From assembly GCA_031284165.1 (NCBI GenBank), contig JAITAK010000035.1:1-32598 (forward strand): DNA of 32,598 bases, written 5' to 3'. This document shows positions 1-10,642 of this stretch, one piece after another. The notes under the pieces were generated by a model. It was not told the DNA's origin, did not search any database, and saw nothing but the letters and a program-made list of their open reading frames with translations. Source of the stretch: Puniceicoccales bacterium (GTDB taxonomy: Bacteria > Verrucomicrobiota > Verrucomicrobiia > Opitutales > LL51). A program made the translations under genes and the position numbers. Position 1 is the stretch's first letter, and the number at the start of each line of letters is the position of its first letter.

Positions 1-704
1 TCTCTCAAATCGATCTCGTTTAAATCTAAAACATCCTGCAAAACTTCCTGCAAAATTGGCTTTTCACTGAGAATCAAGTGCCCTTGTGCATCTACATTGG
101 ATTTCAATGAACAAAATGCAAACCATGTATCGTCATTTGCAAGTCGAGCCTGCGTGCATAATGCCCATACGACGTGCTGATTGCTACTTTTTTTATTAAA
201 TAGGGCGAGCACTTTTGCAGGTACCGCTGCATTGATCCCTTTCAATATTGTTCCGTAGCCCAAAAACCTCTGCGAGTGGTCTCTTAGCACTTTGTTTTGC
301 ATCTCAACGTCAAAAAACTGCTCTTGCTCTCCATGCTTTCCTCCTACAAAACAGCGACATGCTATATCGAAACGAATCTCTCCGAGTCCACCTTCCCATT
401 TGTTTTGCCTGTAATTTTCCTTTATGAGCTCAACTCGTTCTATTTTTACCTCTCTCTCTTTAGGATAATACATAGCATTTAGAAAGCTCCTTAAGCGCGG
501 ATAATTCGTATCTGAATCTCTTTCAAATATCGCTTTAAAGGGGTCGTCATAGAACGGTCCCGCTATGTTAGCCGATTCTCCAGCTTCGTAGCTTTCTTCT
601 CCTTCTTCGTTTCCTACCTGAAACAGGCACTGTCCTCCTACAAATTTCCATTTCCCTTTAGCTCTTAAGAAAAGTGACTCTTCTTTACATTTCTGTTCTT
701 TCAT
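1..704 (-). CDS. PD-(D/E)XK nuclease family protein (Rpn / transposase-associated), C-terminus off the left edge
   Basis: I translated this frame by hand: it is open from an ATG at 704 to the window edge (234 codons, no stop). The product resembles the Rpn/PDDEXK_2 group of recombination-promoting nucleases, often annotated as PD-(D/E)XK nuclease family transposases. Visible landmarks are DDPFKAIF near residues 53-60 (the family's early 'FK.lF' motif), SFLNAM at 73-78, the catalytic-type RFDI with Asp113, and FDVEMQ with Glu134 and Gln136, followed by Arg146 and Tyr150 (family pattern D...ExQ...R..Y). The first 50 residues are charged and glycine-rich and match nothing I know. It may cleave DNA, but the family's roles are poorly settled. 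The gene starts 340 bp from tRNA-Gln and reads away from it, a typical setting for a mobile or accessory gene. No Shine-Dalgarno sequence is visible; a good promoter lies 20 bp upstream. The family call is by motif pattern only. Confidence 0.72.
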   Translation of the reverse strand, partial: MKEQKCKEESLFLRAKGKWKFVGGQCLFQVGNEEGEESYEAGESANIAGPFYDDPFKAIFERDSDTNYPRLRSFLNAMYYPKEREVKIERVELIKENYRQNKWEGGLGEIRFDIACRCFVGGKHGEQEQFFDVEMQNKVLRDHSQRFLGYGTILKGINAAVPAKVLALFNKKSSNQHVVWALCTQARLANDDTWFAFCSLKSNVDAQGHLILSEKPILQEVLQDVLDLNEIDLR

Positions 705-724
705 TTTCTTGCTTACTACTTCTT

Positions 725-756
725 ATAATATACATACTCTATGACGGCTTTGTCAA
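725..756 (-). promoter_or_regulatory. Sigma70-type promoter for the left-edge nuclease gene
   Basis: On the minus strand there is a perfect -35 TTGACA (751-756), an 18-bp spacer and a -10 TATATT (727-732); the overlapping TATTAT (725-730) is an alternative with a 20-bp spacer. Transcription would begin about 15 bases before the ATG at 704. Confidence 0.55.
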
Positions 757-1045
757 TTATTATATTACAACATGCCTTGTTTTTCTATATTTTCATCTGA
801 TTATTGACCTTTGCTTTAGCTTCCAATCTCTAAATGAAAGGAAAATTTGCTTTAAAAAGTTTCTTGCCATGGAAAATTTTTCATTAGGATCCGAACTTAT
901 ATAAAGATTTTCTACAGCGAAGTATAATTTAGGTGAATCGTTTTTTTCCATACAGAGTTATTTTCCTGAAATTTTCTCTGAAAAAAGATTGAAGGAAGAA
1001 GGTTTTTCTTTAAGAAGAGTTTTGAGATTTGAAGGTTAACTTATT
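757..1045. other. Intergenic stretch with no recognisable gene
   Basis: Very AT-rich sequence between the nuclease promoter and tRNA-Gln. A 76-codon plus-strand open frame (674-904) encodes only a low-complexity hydrophobic peptide and overlaps the nuclease start, so I do not call it. I see no terminator, repeat array or structured RNA. A tRNA promoter must lie here, but no convincing -35/-10 pair stands out. Confidence 0.5.
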
Positions 1046-1119
1046 TGCCTGGTGGTGTAATGGTAGCACAACGGACTCTGACTCCGTTTGTCTAGGTTCG
1101 AGCCCTAGCCGGGCAGCCA
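1046..1119 (+). tRNA. tRNA-Gln (anticodon CUG)
   Basis: A full cloverleaf can be folded by eye. The seven-pair acceptor stem (1046-1052 with 1109-1115) has one U-G pair. The D-arm is closed by GTG/CAC, and the anticodon stem ACGGA/TCCGT carries loop CTCTGAC with CTG at 1078-1080 positions of the loop, reading CAG. The T-stem CTAGG/CCTAG has a TTCGAGC loop. The discriminator is G and the CCA end is encoded (1117-1119). Total length is 74 nt. It sits alone, downstream of nothing on its strand and facing the end of mutS. Confidence 0.95.
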
Positions 1120-1204
1120 TATGTTTTTATCAGAGGTAGTTGCGCGCATGTTATCTCGCTTTTCTGAAAATTTCTTAAGATCATTAAAGCAAATGTGAAA
1201 ACTG

Positions 1205-3739
1205 TCAAATCTCTAAGTTCAATTGATTGCTCCAAATTTTGCTTTTCTTTTCTCCTTGTAAAATGTGCTGAGTGATATTTTTTTCTGATTCAAGCAATTC
1301 GAGAATTTCATTAGCGCGTTGAATGACTAAGGCAGGTATTCCTGCTAATTGGGCAACGTGTATACCATAGGATTTATCCGATATCCCAGGCTCAATGGAA
1401 CGGAGAAAAATGATCTCGTCATTCCATTCTTTGACCGCAATATGAAAATTCTTGACGCGATTTAAAGCCCTGGTCAATCTTGTCAGCTCGTGATAATGGG
1501 TTGCAAATAGAGTCCGCGGACCAAAATGCCAATGTTCATGTAAAAATTCTACGATGGCCCAGGCGATGCTCAACCCATCATAGGTGCTGGTACCACGCCC
1601 AATTTCATCTAAAATAATTAAGCTGCGCTCTGTCGCATTATTTAAGATATTCGCCGTCTCATTCATCTCAACCATAAATGTAGAGGTGCCACTCGCTAAA
1701 TCATCATTGGCGCCAATGCGGGAAAAAATGCGGTCCGCCAACCCCATACGACACGACTTTGCCGGTACCCAACAACCCATTTGTACTAAAATTGCTATCA
1801 GGGCAACTTGGCGAATATAAGTCGATTTCCCGGCCATATTCGGTCCCGTAACCAATGCGATTTGCGTTTCTATCGAAGAAAGATAAGTGTCATTGGCGAT
1901 AAAATCATGCATACCAGCCAGCGCATGATTTGATTCTTTGATAATTTTTTCAATGACCGGATGGCGCCCTCCTTTGATTTCCAATTCGCAAGCATCGACA
2001 ATTTCCGGCTTACAGTAATTCCAGCGTTTGGCCAATTGTGCCCAGCCACTTAAGACATCAATCTTTGCTAATGTTTCAGCAGTTTCAGAAAGGGAAATCC
2101 CTTCCTGTAAAATGCGATGGACCACATTTTTTAATACCTCCTGTTCGACCGTGACGAGCTGTTCATTGGCGGATAGAATCTCCTGTTCTCTTTGTTTTAA
2201 AGCTTCAGTGACGTAGCGTTCGCCATTGACGGTGGTTTGACGGCGGATATAATCCTTAGGAACAAGGTTCAAATTGGCTTTGGTGACTTCGATAAAATAA
2301 CCAAAATTGTTGTTATATTTAACGTGCAAGTTTTTAATTCCAGTACGCTGTTGTTCAGCGCGTTCAAATTCACAGAGCCATTCGTTCGTATTAAATACCA
2401 GTTTCCTCAGGCGATCAACCTGTTCGTCAAATCCATCACGAATATAACCTCCATCGGCGATATCGTTAGGTAAATTTTCTGCCAGTGCATTATCGAGTAT
2501 GGAACGCAATTCTGGAAATAAACAAATTTTCTCGGCTAACTGTTTAATTTCCTTAGCTTCAAACCCCTCTATAGTATGGACAATTTCAGGAAGTTGCGCT
2601 AAGGTTGAGCGCAGTGATCCTAGTTCGCGTGGATTGCGCAGGTGATGATTCATACGCGTCAAGATGCGCGGGATATCGGCAATTGGATCGAGGTGTTTTT
2701 TTAATGTATCGATGAGCGTGCTGTACTTTAAAAATCCTTCCACACTATTGTGACGCTCCGTAATTTCTATCCTATTAATTTGCGGTTCCATCAACATTCT
2801 TTCCAGTAAGCGGGCTCCCATAGGCGTTTTGGTATAATCGATGGTAGAAAGTAACGTGTGCGTCCTCCCTCCTTTGGCGTTCCGAAAGAGTTCTAAATGG
2901 CGTACGGTGTTGGAATCAATCATTAATGCGTGTTGCTGTTGAAATTTTCGAATTTTAGTAATGTGATTGGGTTTTTGGCGCAGATTTTCTGAGACATAGA
3001 GAATGAGCGCCCCCGCAGCCATAATTGCAGGATCATCGGATTCGACACCGTAACCGGATAAATTACTGACTTTAAAATTTTCCAATAGTAAATTCAGATT
3101 GCGTTCCTGATCAAAGTAATAACCGGGAAGCTCTGTGGGAGAACGGTGGGTCGTAATGGAATGCAGTGTTTCTGAATCGCGACTAGGGAGTAGTTCTATC
3201 CTCTCTTTATCGCTAGCGTCAATAATGATTTCTTTGGGATCTAAAACGAAAATAAGATAGGCCAAATCGTTGATGCCGTCACCATTAACCATTTGAAATT
3301 CTCCTGTGGAAACTTCGAGCCAAGCCATTGAAATGCTATTTTTATGGAACTTAAGGCTCAGAAGATAGTGATTGTGCTTCGGATTGAGGAGATTTTCACC
3401 AATAAGCGTTCCTGGGGAAAAAATTTTAGAGATTTGTCGATGGACAATTTTTCCAGGACGCGCAGGTTCCGTTTGATCACAAATGGCGACTTTGTAGCCA
3501 CTATGAATGAGCTTCTCAATATAAGTATCGGCACTGTGATGAGGAATCCCTGCCATAGGGATATTTTGCCTTTGGGTTAGCGTAATGCCGAGAATTTTTG
3601 AGCCAATCAAGGCATCCTCATTAAATAATTCATAAAAATCGCCGAGGCGAAAGAGGAGTAATGCATCGATAGGAATTGATTTTTTTAATTCCTTATACTG
3701 TTGCATCATCGGCGTTTCGCCCTTATTATATTCAACCAT
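1205..3739 (-). CDS. mutS: DNA mismatch repair protein MutS
   Basis: MutS binds mismatches and small loops in DNA and, as an ATPase, recruits MutL. I start it at ATG 3739, giving 844 residues, the usual size. From there MMQQYKELK and the mismatch-reading Phe-x-Glu motif (GDFYELF, Phe35/Glu37) fall where the family has them. The frame stays open 49 codons further upstream to a GTG at 3886, but that extension resembles nothing in MutS. Domains follow the normal order: mismatch binding, connector, core/lever, clamp, then the ATPase. The ATPase has Walker A GPNMAGKST (Lys638), the STFMVEM segment, Walker B IILDEIGRGTS and the ATHYHEL switch. It is divergent from cysS. No Shine-Dalgarno sequence is visible at either candidate start. 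mutL is not in the window. Confidence 0.96.
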   Translation of the reverse strand: MVEYNKGETPMMQQYKELKKSIPIDALLLFRLGDFYELFNEDALIGSKILGITLTQRQNIPMAGIPHHSADTYIEKLIHSGYKVAICDQTEPARPGKIVHRQISKIFSPGTLIGENLLNPKHNHYLLSLKFHKNSISMAWLEVSTGEFQMVNGDGINDLAYLIFVLDPKEIIIDASDKERIELLPSRDSETLHSITTHRSPTELPGYYFDQERNLNLLLENFKVSNLSGYGVESDDPAIMAAGALILYVSENLRQKPNHITKIRKFQQQHALMIDSNTVRHLELFRNAKGGRTHTLLSTIDYTKTPMGARLLERMLMEPQINRIEITERHNSVEGFLKYSTLIDTLKKHLDPIADIPRILTRMNHHLRNPRELGSLRSTLAQLPEIVHTIEGFEAKEIKQLAEKICLFPELRSILDNALAENLPNDIADGGYIRDGFDEQVDRLRKLVFNTNEWLCEFERAEQQRTGIKNLHVKYNNNFGYFIEVTKANLNLVPKDYIRRQTTVNGERYVTEALKQREQEILSANEQLVTVEQEVLKNVVHRILQEGISLSETAETLAKIDVLSGWAQLAKRWNYCKPEIVDACELEIKGGRHPVIEKIIKESNHALAGMHDFIANDTYLSSIETQIALVTGPNMAGKSTYIRQVALIAILVQMGCWVPAKSCRMGLADRIFSRIGANDDLASGTSTFMVEMNETANILNNATERSLIILDEIGRGTSTYDGLSIAWAIVEFLHEHWHFGPRTLFATHYHELTRLTRALNRVKNFHIAVKEWNDEIIFLRSIEPGISDKSYGIHVAQLAGIPALVIQRANEILELLESEKNITQHILQGEKKSKIWSNQLNLEI

Positions 3740-3905
3740 GGATAAAATAGTAAATGCCTTTTCATAAAAGCTCAACTCCAAAATGGATCCAAGATTTGGG
3801 GCTTTGTTTAAAACCCTACAAGGCGCTGATTGTGTTCCATGATCGGTTTTAATGACGAAGTGACCCGGCGGTGTTGCGTACCTCACGGATCACGGCACAC
3901 AGTCT

Positions 3906-3911
3906 ATTATA
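3906..3911 (-). promoter_or_regulatory. Probable -10 box upstream of mutS
   Basis: A consensus TATAAT on the minus strand lies in the mutS-cysS divergent gap. The -35 region at 16-18 bp spacing is poor (AACTTT-like). Initiation near 3899 would leave a leader of about 160 bases before the preferred mutS ATG at 3739, or about 13 bases before the GTG at 3886. This is the main argument for keeping the longer start in mind. Confidence 0.4.
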
Positions 3912-3959
3912 TCTTGCATCCAAGATTAAAAGTTCTACAGAAGCGATAGAGCAATTCGT

Positions 3960-5414
3960 ATGGAGACGATTAAACTTTATAATACGCAAAGCCGCGCCAT
4001 CGAGGTTGTTGTTCCTCAACATATCGACAATGTATTGAGGATTTACTGCTGCGGGCCAACGGTATATCATTATGCGCACATTGGCAATTTTCGCACATTT
4101 TTAATTCAGGATATTTTACGGCGTTTATTGTTAGCAATGGGTCATCGCCTGCGATTCGTACGCAACTTAACGGATGTGGATGATAAAACGATTCATGGAG
4201 CGCAAAGGGAAAATACGTCCCTGGAAAACTTTACGGCTCAATGGACCCATATTTTTCACACCGACTGTCAGGAGTTGAACATTTTGGATCCCGACGTAGA
4301 ACCTAGGGCTACGGAGCATATCGGAGAACAAATTGCAATGATTGAGACTTTGATTCGAAAAAAGCATGCCTATGTAGTTTCGGAGGGTTCTGTATATTTT
4401 CGCATTTCGTCCTATACGGCCTACGGCAAGCTTTCGGGAATTGATCGTCAATCACTGCAAAATAATGAACATGGTGCAACCCAGGCTGATTTGGCAGATG
4501 AGTATGGACGAGACTCAATACGTGATTTTGCGCTATGGAAAGCTTATAAGCCCGAAGATGGCGCTGTATTTTGGGAAAGTCCTTGGGGAAAAGGACGTCC
4601 GGGATGGCACATTGAATGTAGTGCGATGGCAATGAAATATCTTGGAGAGACGATTGACATTCACGGAGGAGGCATTGATCTTTGTTTTCCGCATCATGAA
4701 AACGAAATCGCACAATCAGTATGTGTTACAGGAAAACCCTTTGTGCGTCATTGGTTTCATTCGGAACACCTACAAGTTGACGGCCAAAAAATGTCTAAAA
4801 GTCTAGGCAACTTGTTTACGTTAAAGGACCTAAAAAATAAGGGATATGGCGTACATGCGATTCGCTATGCACTGATAAGCGGTCATTATCGGCAGATTTT
4901 AAACTTTACCCTTTCGGGATTAGATGCAGCGCAAAGCGCGTTGAATAAACTGAAGACGAAAATAATGCATTTATTTCAAGGCTGCGATTTTTCGCCCGCT
5001 ATAGCCACGAATTTTCCTTCGCAAGCCGTCATCACCTATGAATACTTGCGCGGGGCCATCGAAGCGCTGAAGTGCGACCTTAACGTACCGCAATGTTTAG
5101 GAGAGATCTTTGCTGTTTTGAACAACGCTACGGTAGGCAATGAGCAATTATGGAAAGAACTGCAGACCGTTTGTTCCATTTTAGGGATTGAAACATACCT
5201 ATTTGATCGAGAGGAACCAAGGATTGTCGAAATTCCTAGGGATATCGAGATACTTGCTGCACGTCGTTGGCAGGCGAAGCAGGATAAAAATTTTAAAGAA
5301 TCCGATCATTTGCGTCGTTTATTGATGGAGCAGGGTTGGAGCATTATTGATCATCAAGAAGGCTACCGCTTGGAGAAAAAGCGAGATCCAATAATAGATG
5401 CTGCTAAAAATTAA
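3960..5414 (+). CDS. cysS: Cysteine--tRNA ligase (CysRS)
   Basis: This class I synthetase activates cysteine with ATP and charges tRNA-Cys. The 484-residue product has the signature motifs in order: [15 protein letters not shown] with the HIGH-type motif at 40-43, and KMSKS at 277-281. The cysteine-discriminating zinc site is visible as Cys30/31, Cys220 (ECSAM), His245 and Glu249 (HHENE). The C-terminal part has the helical tRNA-binding region, with [15 protein letters not shown] and RDPI near the end as in other CysRS. It is slightly longer than the E. coli enzyme (about 460 residues). The ATG at 3960 places LYNT and the first cysteines at family positions; no Shine-Dalgarno sequence is visible. 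It is divergent from mutS and followed by the antiporter gene after 74 bp. Confidence 0.97.
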   Translation: METIKLYNTQSRAIEVVVPQHIDNVLRIYCCGPTVYHYAHIGNFRTFLIQDILRRLLLAMGHRLRFVRNLTDVDDKTIHGAQRENTSLENFTAQWTHIFHTDCQELNILDPDVEPRATEHIGEQIAMIETLIRKKHAYVVSEGSVYFRISSYTAYGKLSGIDRQSLQNNEHGATQADLADEYGRDSIRDFALWKAYKPEDGAVFWESPWGKGRPGWHIECSAMAMKYLGETIDIHGGGIDLCFPHHENEIAQSVCVTGKPFVRHWFHSEHLQVDGQKMSKSLGNLFTLKDLKNKGYGVHAIRYALISGHYRQILNFTLSGLDAAQSALNKLKTKIMHLFQGCDFSPAIATNFPSQAVITYEYLRGAIEALKCDLNVPQCLGEIFAVLNNATVGNEQLWKELQTVCSILGIETYLFDREEPRIVEIPRDIEILAARRWQAKQDKNFKESDHLRRLLMEQGWSIIDHQEGYRLEKKRDPIIDAAKN

Positions 5415-5466
5415 AAAAATTCAATTTCGTATTTTCTATTATTTACGATTAACACAAATACATTAG

Positions 5467-5488
5467 TATAAATTAGTATAAATATCTT
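5467..5488 (+). promoter_or_regulatory. Duplicated TATAAAT boxes immediately before the antiporter start
   Basis: Two adjacent copies of TTAGTATAAAT/TAGTATAAAT give -10-like TATAAA hexamers at 5467-5472 and 5477-5482. The second is only six bases from the ATG at 5489, a spacing that would give a leaderless mRNA; the first would give a leader of roughly ten bases. No good -35 is present for either, so the call is tentative. Confidence 0.35.
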
Positions 5489-7807
5489 ATGGAAGAGGGT
5501 AGTTTAATTCGTGACTTTGCAATTTTGATTGGTGTAGCGGGTGTTTCGGGGTTTGTTTTTCATTTTTTGCGATTACCCCTACTTCTAGGGTATATTTTGA
5601 GTGGTTTAGTCATTGGTCCTCATTTATTTTTTTCGCCCTACATACAGAATTACGAAATACTACATCAATTTGGCGACTTGGGCGTCATTTTCCTCATGTT
5701 TTATATTGGCCTTGAATTTGACCTCGATAAATTGCGACGAACGATGGGGCCTTGTTTATTGGCGGTCATTTTTCAGACCATTTGGATGACTTTTGTAGGG
5801 ATCATTTCCGCGAAATTTTTGCATTGGTCTGGGTTAAACGGCTTATTTTTAGGTTCTCTGATGGCCATCAGTTCTACAATGATGACTATCCCGGTCCTCA
5901 AAGAACAGAATGCGTTGCACAGCCATTATGCGCAACTTTCCATTGGGATTTTGGTATTAGAAGATTTTGTAGCCATTTTACTACTCGTCATCCTTTCTGG
6001 TATTTCGATGACGGGATTCTTTGAATGGGAAAACGTCAAACAAGTGACGTTTTTAGTAGGAATCTTTGTCGTTATGGTTTTTGTACTAGGGCGTTTTTTT
6101 GGCGCCAAAATAGCGAATTTGCTTCAAAAGATGTCATCACCGGAATTGCTTGTCATCGTTGCCGCAGGCTTTGCATTATTTCTAGGAGAACTGGCCAATA
6201 AAATGCGCCTTTCTGTAGAATTAGGGGCATTTTTAGCGGGATCGGTCCTTTCGCAATCGGTGATTGCCCATAAGATCGAAGGGGTGACGGAGTCGCTTAG
6301 AAATATATTTTCGGCGATTTTCTTCGTCACCATTGGCATGTTAATCGATCCCTCAAAAATTGCGGAGCACTGGGTTGCGATTATAGCGATTAGCTTATTT
6401 GCAGTCACGGCGCAGATTTTCGTATGTTGGTTTGGACTTTTCCTTTCGGGGGAGAATTCGAAAGTTTCCTTTTACGCTTCAGTTTATAAAGCGCAGATCG
6501 GAGAATTTAGTTTTGTCATTGCTGCATTGGGCACTTCGCTAGGCGTGACCGATCCTTCGCTCATGACCTTGGCAGTAGGGATTTCCATTTTCACGATCAT
6601 CATCAGTTCATTTTTGCGCAAGCACATCGAATCTCTCTACGCAATGCTCAGCAGAATGATTCCCAAAGCGATCATCAATATGGGAAGTTTTTACCTACAT
6701 TTTTTACAATTAGCGAAGATCGAAGTCGGAAAGATGGTTTTATTTCACGAAGCTAAGAACTTTTTACTGCGATTGCTTTGGTATTTTTTGCTTCTCGTAG
6801 GCTTGATGGGGTTATCCTCCTATCTATCGAGTTTAGTTCACAATAATGTGTTTTCATTGAAGATAGAGCACGAACTCCTTGCCTTAATTCTCATATGGGG
6901 AAGTGCTGCCTTCATCATCATGCCCATCTTTGCCGGTGTTGTAAAAAACATTGATGGGATCATCAGCGTCATCTTAAATAAGATTTTTGCAGCGACGAAT
7001 CAGATTGAACACCAAAATCAGCGCAGCATACAAGTATTACGCCATGCAGTTTTATCTATTGTCTTACTATTTTTCGGTATTGTTTTCGTTTCCGTTTCTT
7101 CGGCCTACATTCCCACAGGTTACCCATTGACGGTTTTCGTCATCCTATCAGGGCTACAGGGAATATTTTTCTGGCGCAATTTACTAAAGTCGAATAACCG
7201 CTTTGAACGCATGTTTCGGGAAACGTTTATTGCTGAGGTGCAAGAAAAGGATGATGAATATCGCAACGCCGTTCTACAGAAAGCAAAGGAAAAATATCCT
7301 TGGCTAGCGCAGATTAAGGATTATTATTTATCTAGGAACAGTATTTATGTGGGGTCCAAGATTTCGAGACTAAGGCTTCGGGAAGAGACAGGGACGACTA
7401 TTGTTGCGATTTCTCGGAGTGGTTACACTTGTTATTCGCCCTCTCCCGACGCCATTTTATTTCCGGAGGATCATCTTTTGCTTTTAGGAGAAGCGAAGCA
7501 AATTGAAGCTGCAATTAAGCTTTTAAGCAAGGAAGTTTCTGAAAATACTCACCTAGCCCATCGCGTTGAGTTTGCAATTGAGCATTATTGCATCACACCA
7601 TTAAGTCCATTTTTAGGCAAGGCAATTTCAACTACGGAAATTCGCAGCCGTTTTGGGGTCAATATTGCAGGCATTCAGCGCAATGGGGAGAAAATTACGG
7701 TTCCCCATCCCTCCATGATTTTAGAAAAAGACGATATTCTCATTTTAACCGGCCCCAAAGATTCCATCGAAAAATTAAAAGAATCAGAATTGACACCGAC
7801 ATTATAA
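5489..7807 (+). CDS. CPA2-type cation:proton antiporter with two TrkA-C domains
   Basis: This is an integral membrane antiporter of the monovalent cation:proton antiporter-2 family (Kef/NhaS type), which exchanges K+ or Na+ for H+ across the inner membrane. The first 390 residues hold about a dozen hydrophobic segments with family features such as GYILSGLVIGP (near 31-41), SSTMMTIPVL (near 128-137) and ELGAFLAGSVLSQS. Then come further membrane segments (about 430-570), a short charged helix, and two C-terminal ligand-binding TrkA-C (RCK_C) modules, around 620-680 and 700-765. There is no Rossmann-type TrkA-N domain, unlike KefB/KefC, so gating is probably not by NAD(H) or glutathione conjugates. 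The ion specificity cannot be read from the sequence. It is 772 residues long. The next gene is atpG, 122 bp downstream. Confidence 0.85.
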   Translation: MEEGSLIRDFAILIGVAGVSGFVFHFLRLPLLLGYILSGLVIGPHLFFSPYIQNYEILHQFGDLGVIFLMFYIGLEFDLDKLRRTMGPCLLAVIFQTIWMTFVGIISAKFLHWSGLNGLFLGSLMAISSTMMTIPVLKEQNALHSHYAQLSIGILVLEDFVAILLLVILSGISMTGFFEWENVKQVTFLVGIFVVMVFVLGRFFGAKIANLLQKMSSPELLVIVAAGFALFLGELANKMRLSVELGAFLAGSVLSQSVIAHKIEGVTESLRNIFSAIFFVTIGMLIDPSKIAEHWVAIIAISLFAVTAQIFVCWFGLFLSGENSKVSFYASVYKAQIGEFSFVIAALGTSLGVTDPSLMTLAVGISIFTIIISSFLRKHIESLYAMLSRMIPKAIINMGSFYLHFLQLAKIEVGKMVLFHEAKNFLLRLLWYFLLLVGLMGLSSYLSSLVHNNVFSLKIEHELLALILIWGSAAFIIMPIFAGVVKNIDGIISVILNKIFAATNQIEHQNQRSIQVLRHAVLSIVLLFFGIVFVSVSSAYIPTGYPLTVFVILSGLQGIFFWRNLLKSNNRFERMFRETFIAEVQEKDDEYRNAVLQKAKEKYPWLAQIKDYYLSRNSIYVGSKISRLRLREETGTTIVAISRSGYTCYSPSPDAILFPEDHLLLLGEAKQIEAAIKLLSKEVSENTHLAHRVEFAIEHYCITPLSPFLGKAISTTEIRSRFGVNIAGIQRNGEKITVPHPSMILEKDDILILTGPKDSIEKLKESELTPTL

Positions 7808-7929
7808 CTTATATTAAAAAACACGGCCGCAAGGGTCAAGGTATTTTATAAAAGCCTAGGGACTTTTTTTAAAGACAAAGGATTGGAGGTTCGAGGTTCT
7901 CGGAATTCTTGAGGTATTGAAGGCGTTCT

Positions 7930-8808
7930 ATGAAAGGAGTTAAAGAAGTTAAAAATCGAATTCGAGCGGTGGAAAGTGCAGCAAAGATCACGTTTGCGAT
8001 GCAGCTCGTCGCTGCTTCAAAGATGAGGCGTGCCCAGGATTTTGCCATAGGGAGTCGTCCTTATCTACTGCGTTTATCGGAAATTATTTGTTGCCTTTCG
8101 GAAAAGAAAATTCAAAAAAATATGCATCCCTTTTTTCTTCCTCAGGAAGGGAAAAAGCGATGTATAATTGTCGTGGGAACAGATCGAGGATTATGTGGCG
8201 TTTTAAATCATACGTTATTTAAAGCTATTCCCGAAGGGGAAATTGATTTTATTTCCATTGGCCGCAAGGCGATGCAATTTTTAAGTCGAACGCAGTGTTC
8301 GCTTCTTGCGAGTTTCTCCGTCAACGATCGCGTGCAGTACCATGAAGTTTTAGGGATCTGCGATTTTGTAGCCCAATTATATTTAGAAGGTAAAGTAAGT
8401 ACGGTCGAGATTTTATATCAAAAATTTATAAATACACTGACCTATACCTCTTCCTTACAGCGCCTGTTACCCATGAGTGGATTCTTCGATGTCTTTAACC
8501 AAATGTTAAGTACGGCGCATATCGAACCGGAATGTTTTCGCCGCGATGTTCGGGGTTTACTATTCGAGCCTGATCTCAAACAAATTATTGATCATATCGC
8601 GAAAATCTTTCTGAAATATAATCTACATCAAGTTCTCCTTGAGGCCAAGGCCTCGGAACATAGTGCAAGAATGGTCGCCATGAAAAATGCGACAGATAAC
8701 GCAGCATCGCTTTCGCAGCGATTAAAATTGGAGTATAATAAAGCGCGGCAGTATGCGATTACCAGTGAAATTATAGAGCTTGCCGCCTCTACAGTGGAAT
8801 ATCGTTGA
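7930..8808 (+). CDS. atpG: F-type ATP synthase gamma subunit
   Basis: The gamma subunit is the rotating central stalk of F1. The 292-residue product starts MKGVKEVKNRIRAVE and keeps the first helix KITFAMQLVAASKMRRAQ (about 19-36). It has the Rossmann-like core VVGTDRGLCGVLN near 82-94 and the highly conserved C-terminal helix with SEHSARMVAMKNATDNA (about 244-260) and YNKARQYAITSEIIEL. A GAAGG stretch about eight bases before the ATG may be a Shine-Dalgarno sequence. It heads a tight operon, with atpD starting six bases after its stop. The usual upstream partners (a, c, b, delta, alpha) are not in front of it; the gene before it is the antiporter. Confidence 0.95.
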   Translation: MKGVKEVKNRIRAVESAAKITFAMQLVAASKMRRAQDFAIGSRPYLLRLSEIICCLSEKKIQKNMHPFFLPQEGKKRCIIVVGTDRGLCGVLNHTLFKAIPEGEIDFISIGRKAMQFLSRTQCSLLASFSVNDRVQYHEVLGICDFVAQLYLEGKVSTVEILYQKFINTLTYTSSLQRLLPMSGFFDVFNQMLSTAHIEPECFRRDVRGLLFEPDLKQIIDHIAKIFLKYNLHQVLLEAKASEHSARMVAMKNATDNAASLSQRLKLEYNKARQYAITSEIIELAASTVEYR

Positions 8809-10221
<1,413 letters not shown>

Positions 10222-10222
10222 T

Positions 10223-10636
10223 ATGGCGATTTGCGTTGAAGTTATTACTCCTTATCAGGTTGTTTGTACTGAGGAAGTGGTTTCGTTGACCGTGAACACC
10301 GTTATGGGAGAAATTGAAATCCTTCCCATGCACCGACCGCTAATGACTATTTTAGAAGTCGGTAGTGCTCGTCTAAAACTTCTCGACGGCTCCCAGAAAA
10401 CTATTGCCACTTCTAGTGGTATTTTTAAATTGGAAAACGATCGGGCAGTCTTAACCGTCGAAGAAGCGGTTAAAATTTATGGGTTACGCGTGGCTTCTTC
10501 TATAGAGGAGGCTAAAATGCTTGCTAAAAATGCGTTAAAAACAACCCTGATTCGCGGCAATTTGGAGCAAAACGAATTAGAACGTTTAGAGGCGAAGGTA
10601 CGTTCAGAATTGACCAAAAAATTGCTTAAACAATAG
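10223..10636 (+). CDS. atpC: F-type ATP synthase epsilon subunit
   Basis: Epsilon sits on the gamma stalk of F1 and regulates ATP hydrolysis. The 137-residue product has the N-terminal beta-sandwich (VEVITPYQVVCTEEVVSL, then GEIEILPMHRPLMTIL, where most homologues have 'GILPGHAPL') and a C-terminal helical hairpin (about 88-135) rich in Ala, Leu, Glu and Lys. Its ATG is one base after the atpD stop, so translational coupling is likely. It is the last gene of the atpGDC group and faces the oleB-like gene tail to tail. Confidence 0.93.
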   Translation: MAICVEVITPYQVVCTEEVVSLTVNTVMGEIEILPMHRPLMTILEVGSARLKLLDGSQKTIATSSGIFKLENDRAVLTVEEAVKIYGLRVASSIEEAKMLAKNALKTTLIRGNLEQNELERLEAKVRSELTKKLLKQ

Positions 10637-10642
10637 ATATGT

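Noticed and set aside
674-904. 76-codon hydrophobic plus-strand ORF
   Set aside because: Low-complexity Leu/Ile/Phe/Tyr product from AT-rich DNA, overlaps the nuclease start and its promoter, and has no ribosome site.
3740-3886. 49-codon N-terminal extension of MutS from GTG
   Set aside because: It has no resemblance to MutS N-termini; the ATG at 3739 gives the family's normal length and motif spacing. The TATAAT at 3906-3911 keeps it only as a remote option.
7588-7851. 87-codon ORF at the end of the antiporter gene
   Set aside because: Lies in another frame of the antiporter coding region, and its product has no recognisable features.
7845-7872. Terminator after the antiporter gene
   Set aside because: AAAAG and CTTTTTTT flank a short loop, but the stem is only five weak pairs, so I do not list it as a feature.
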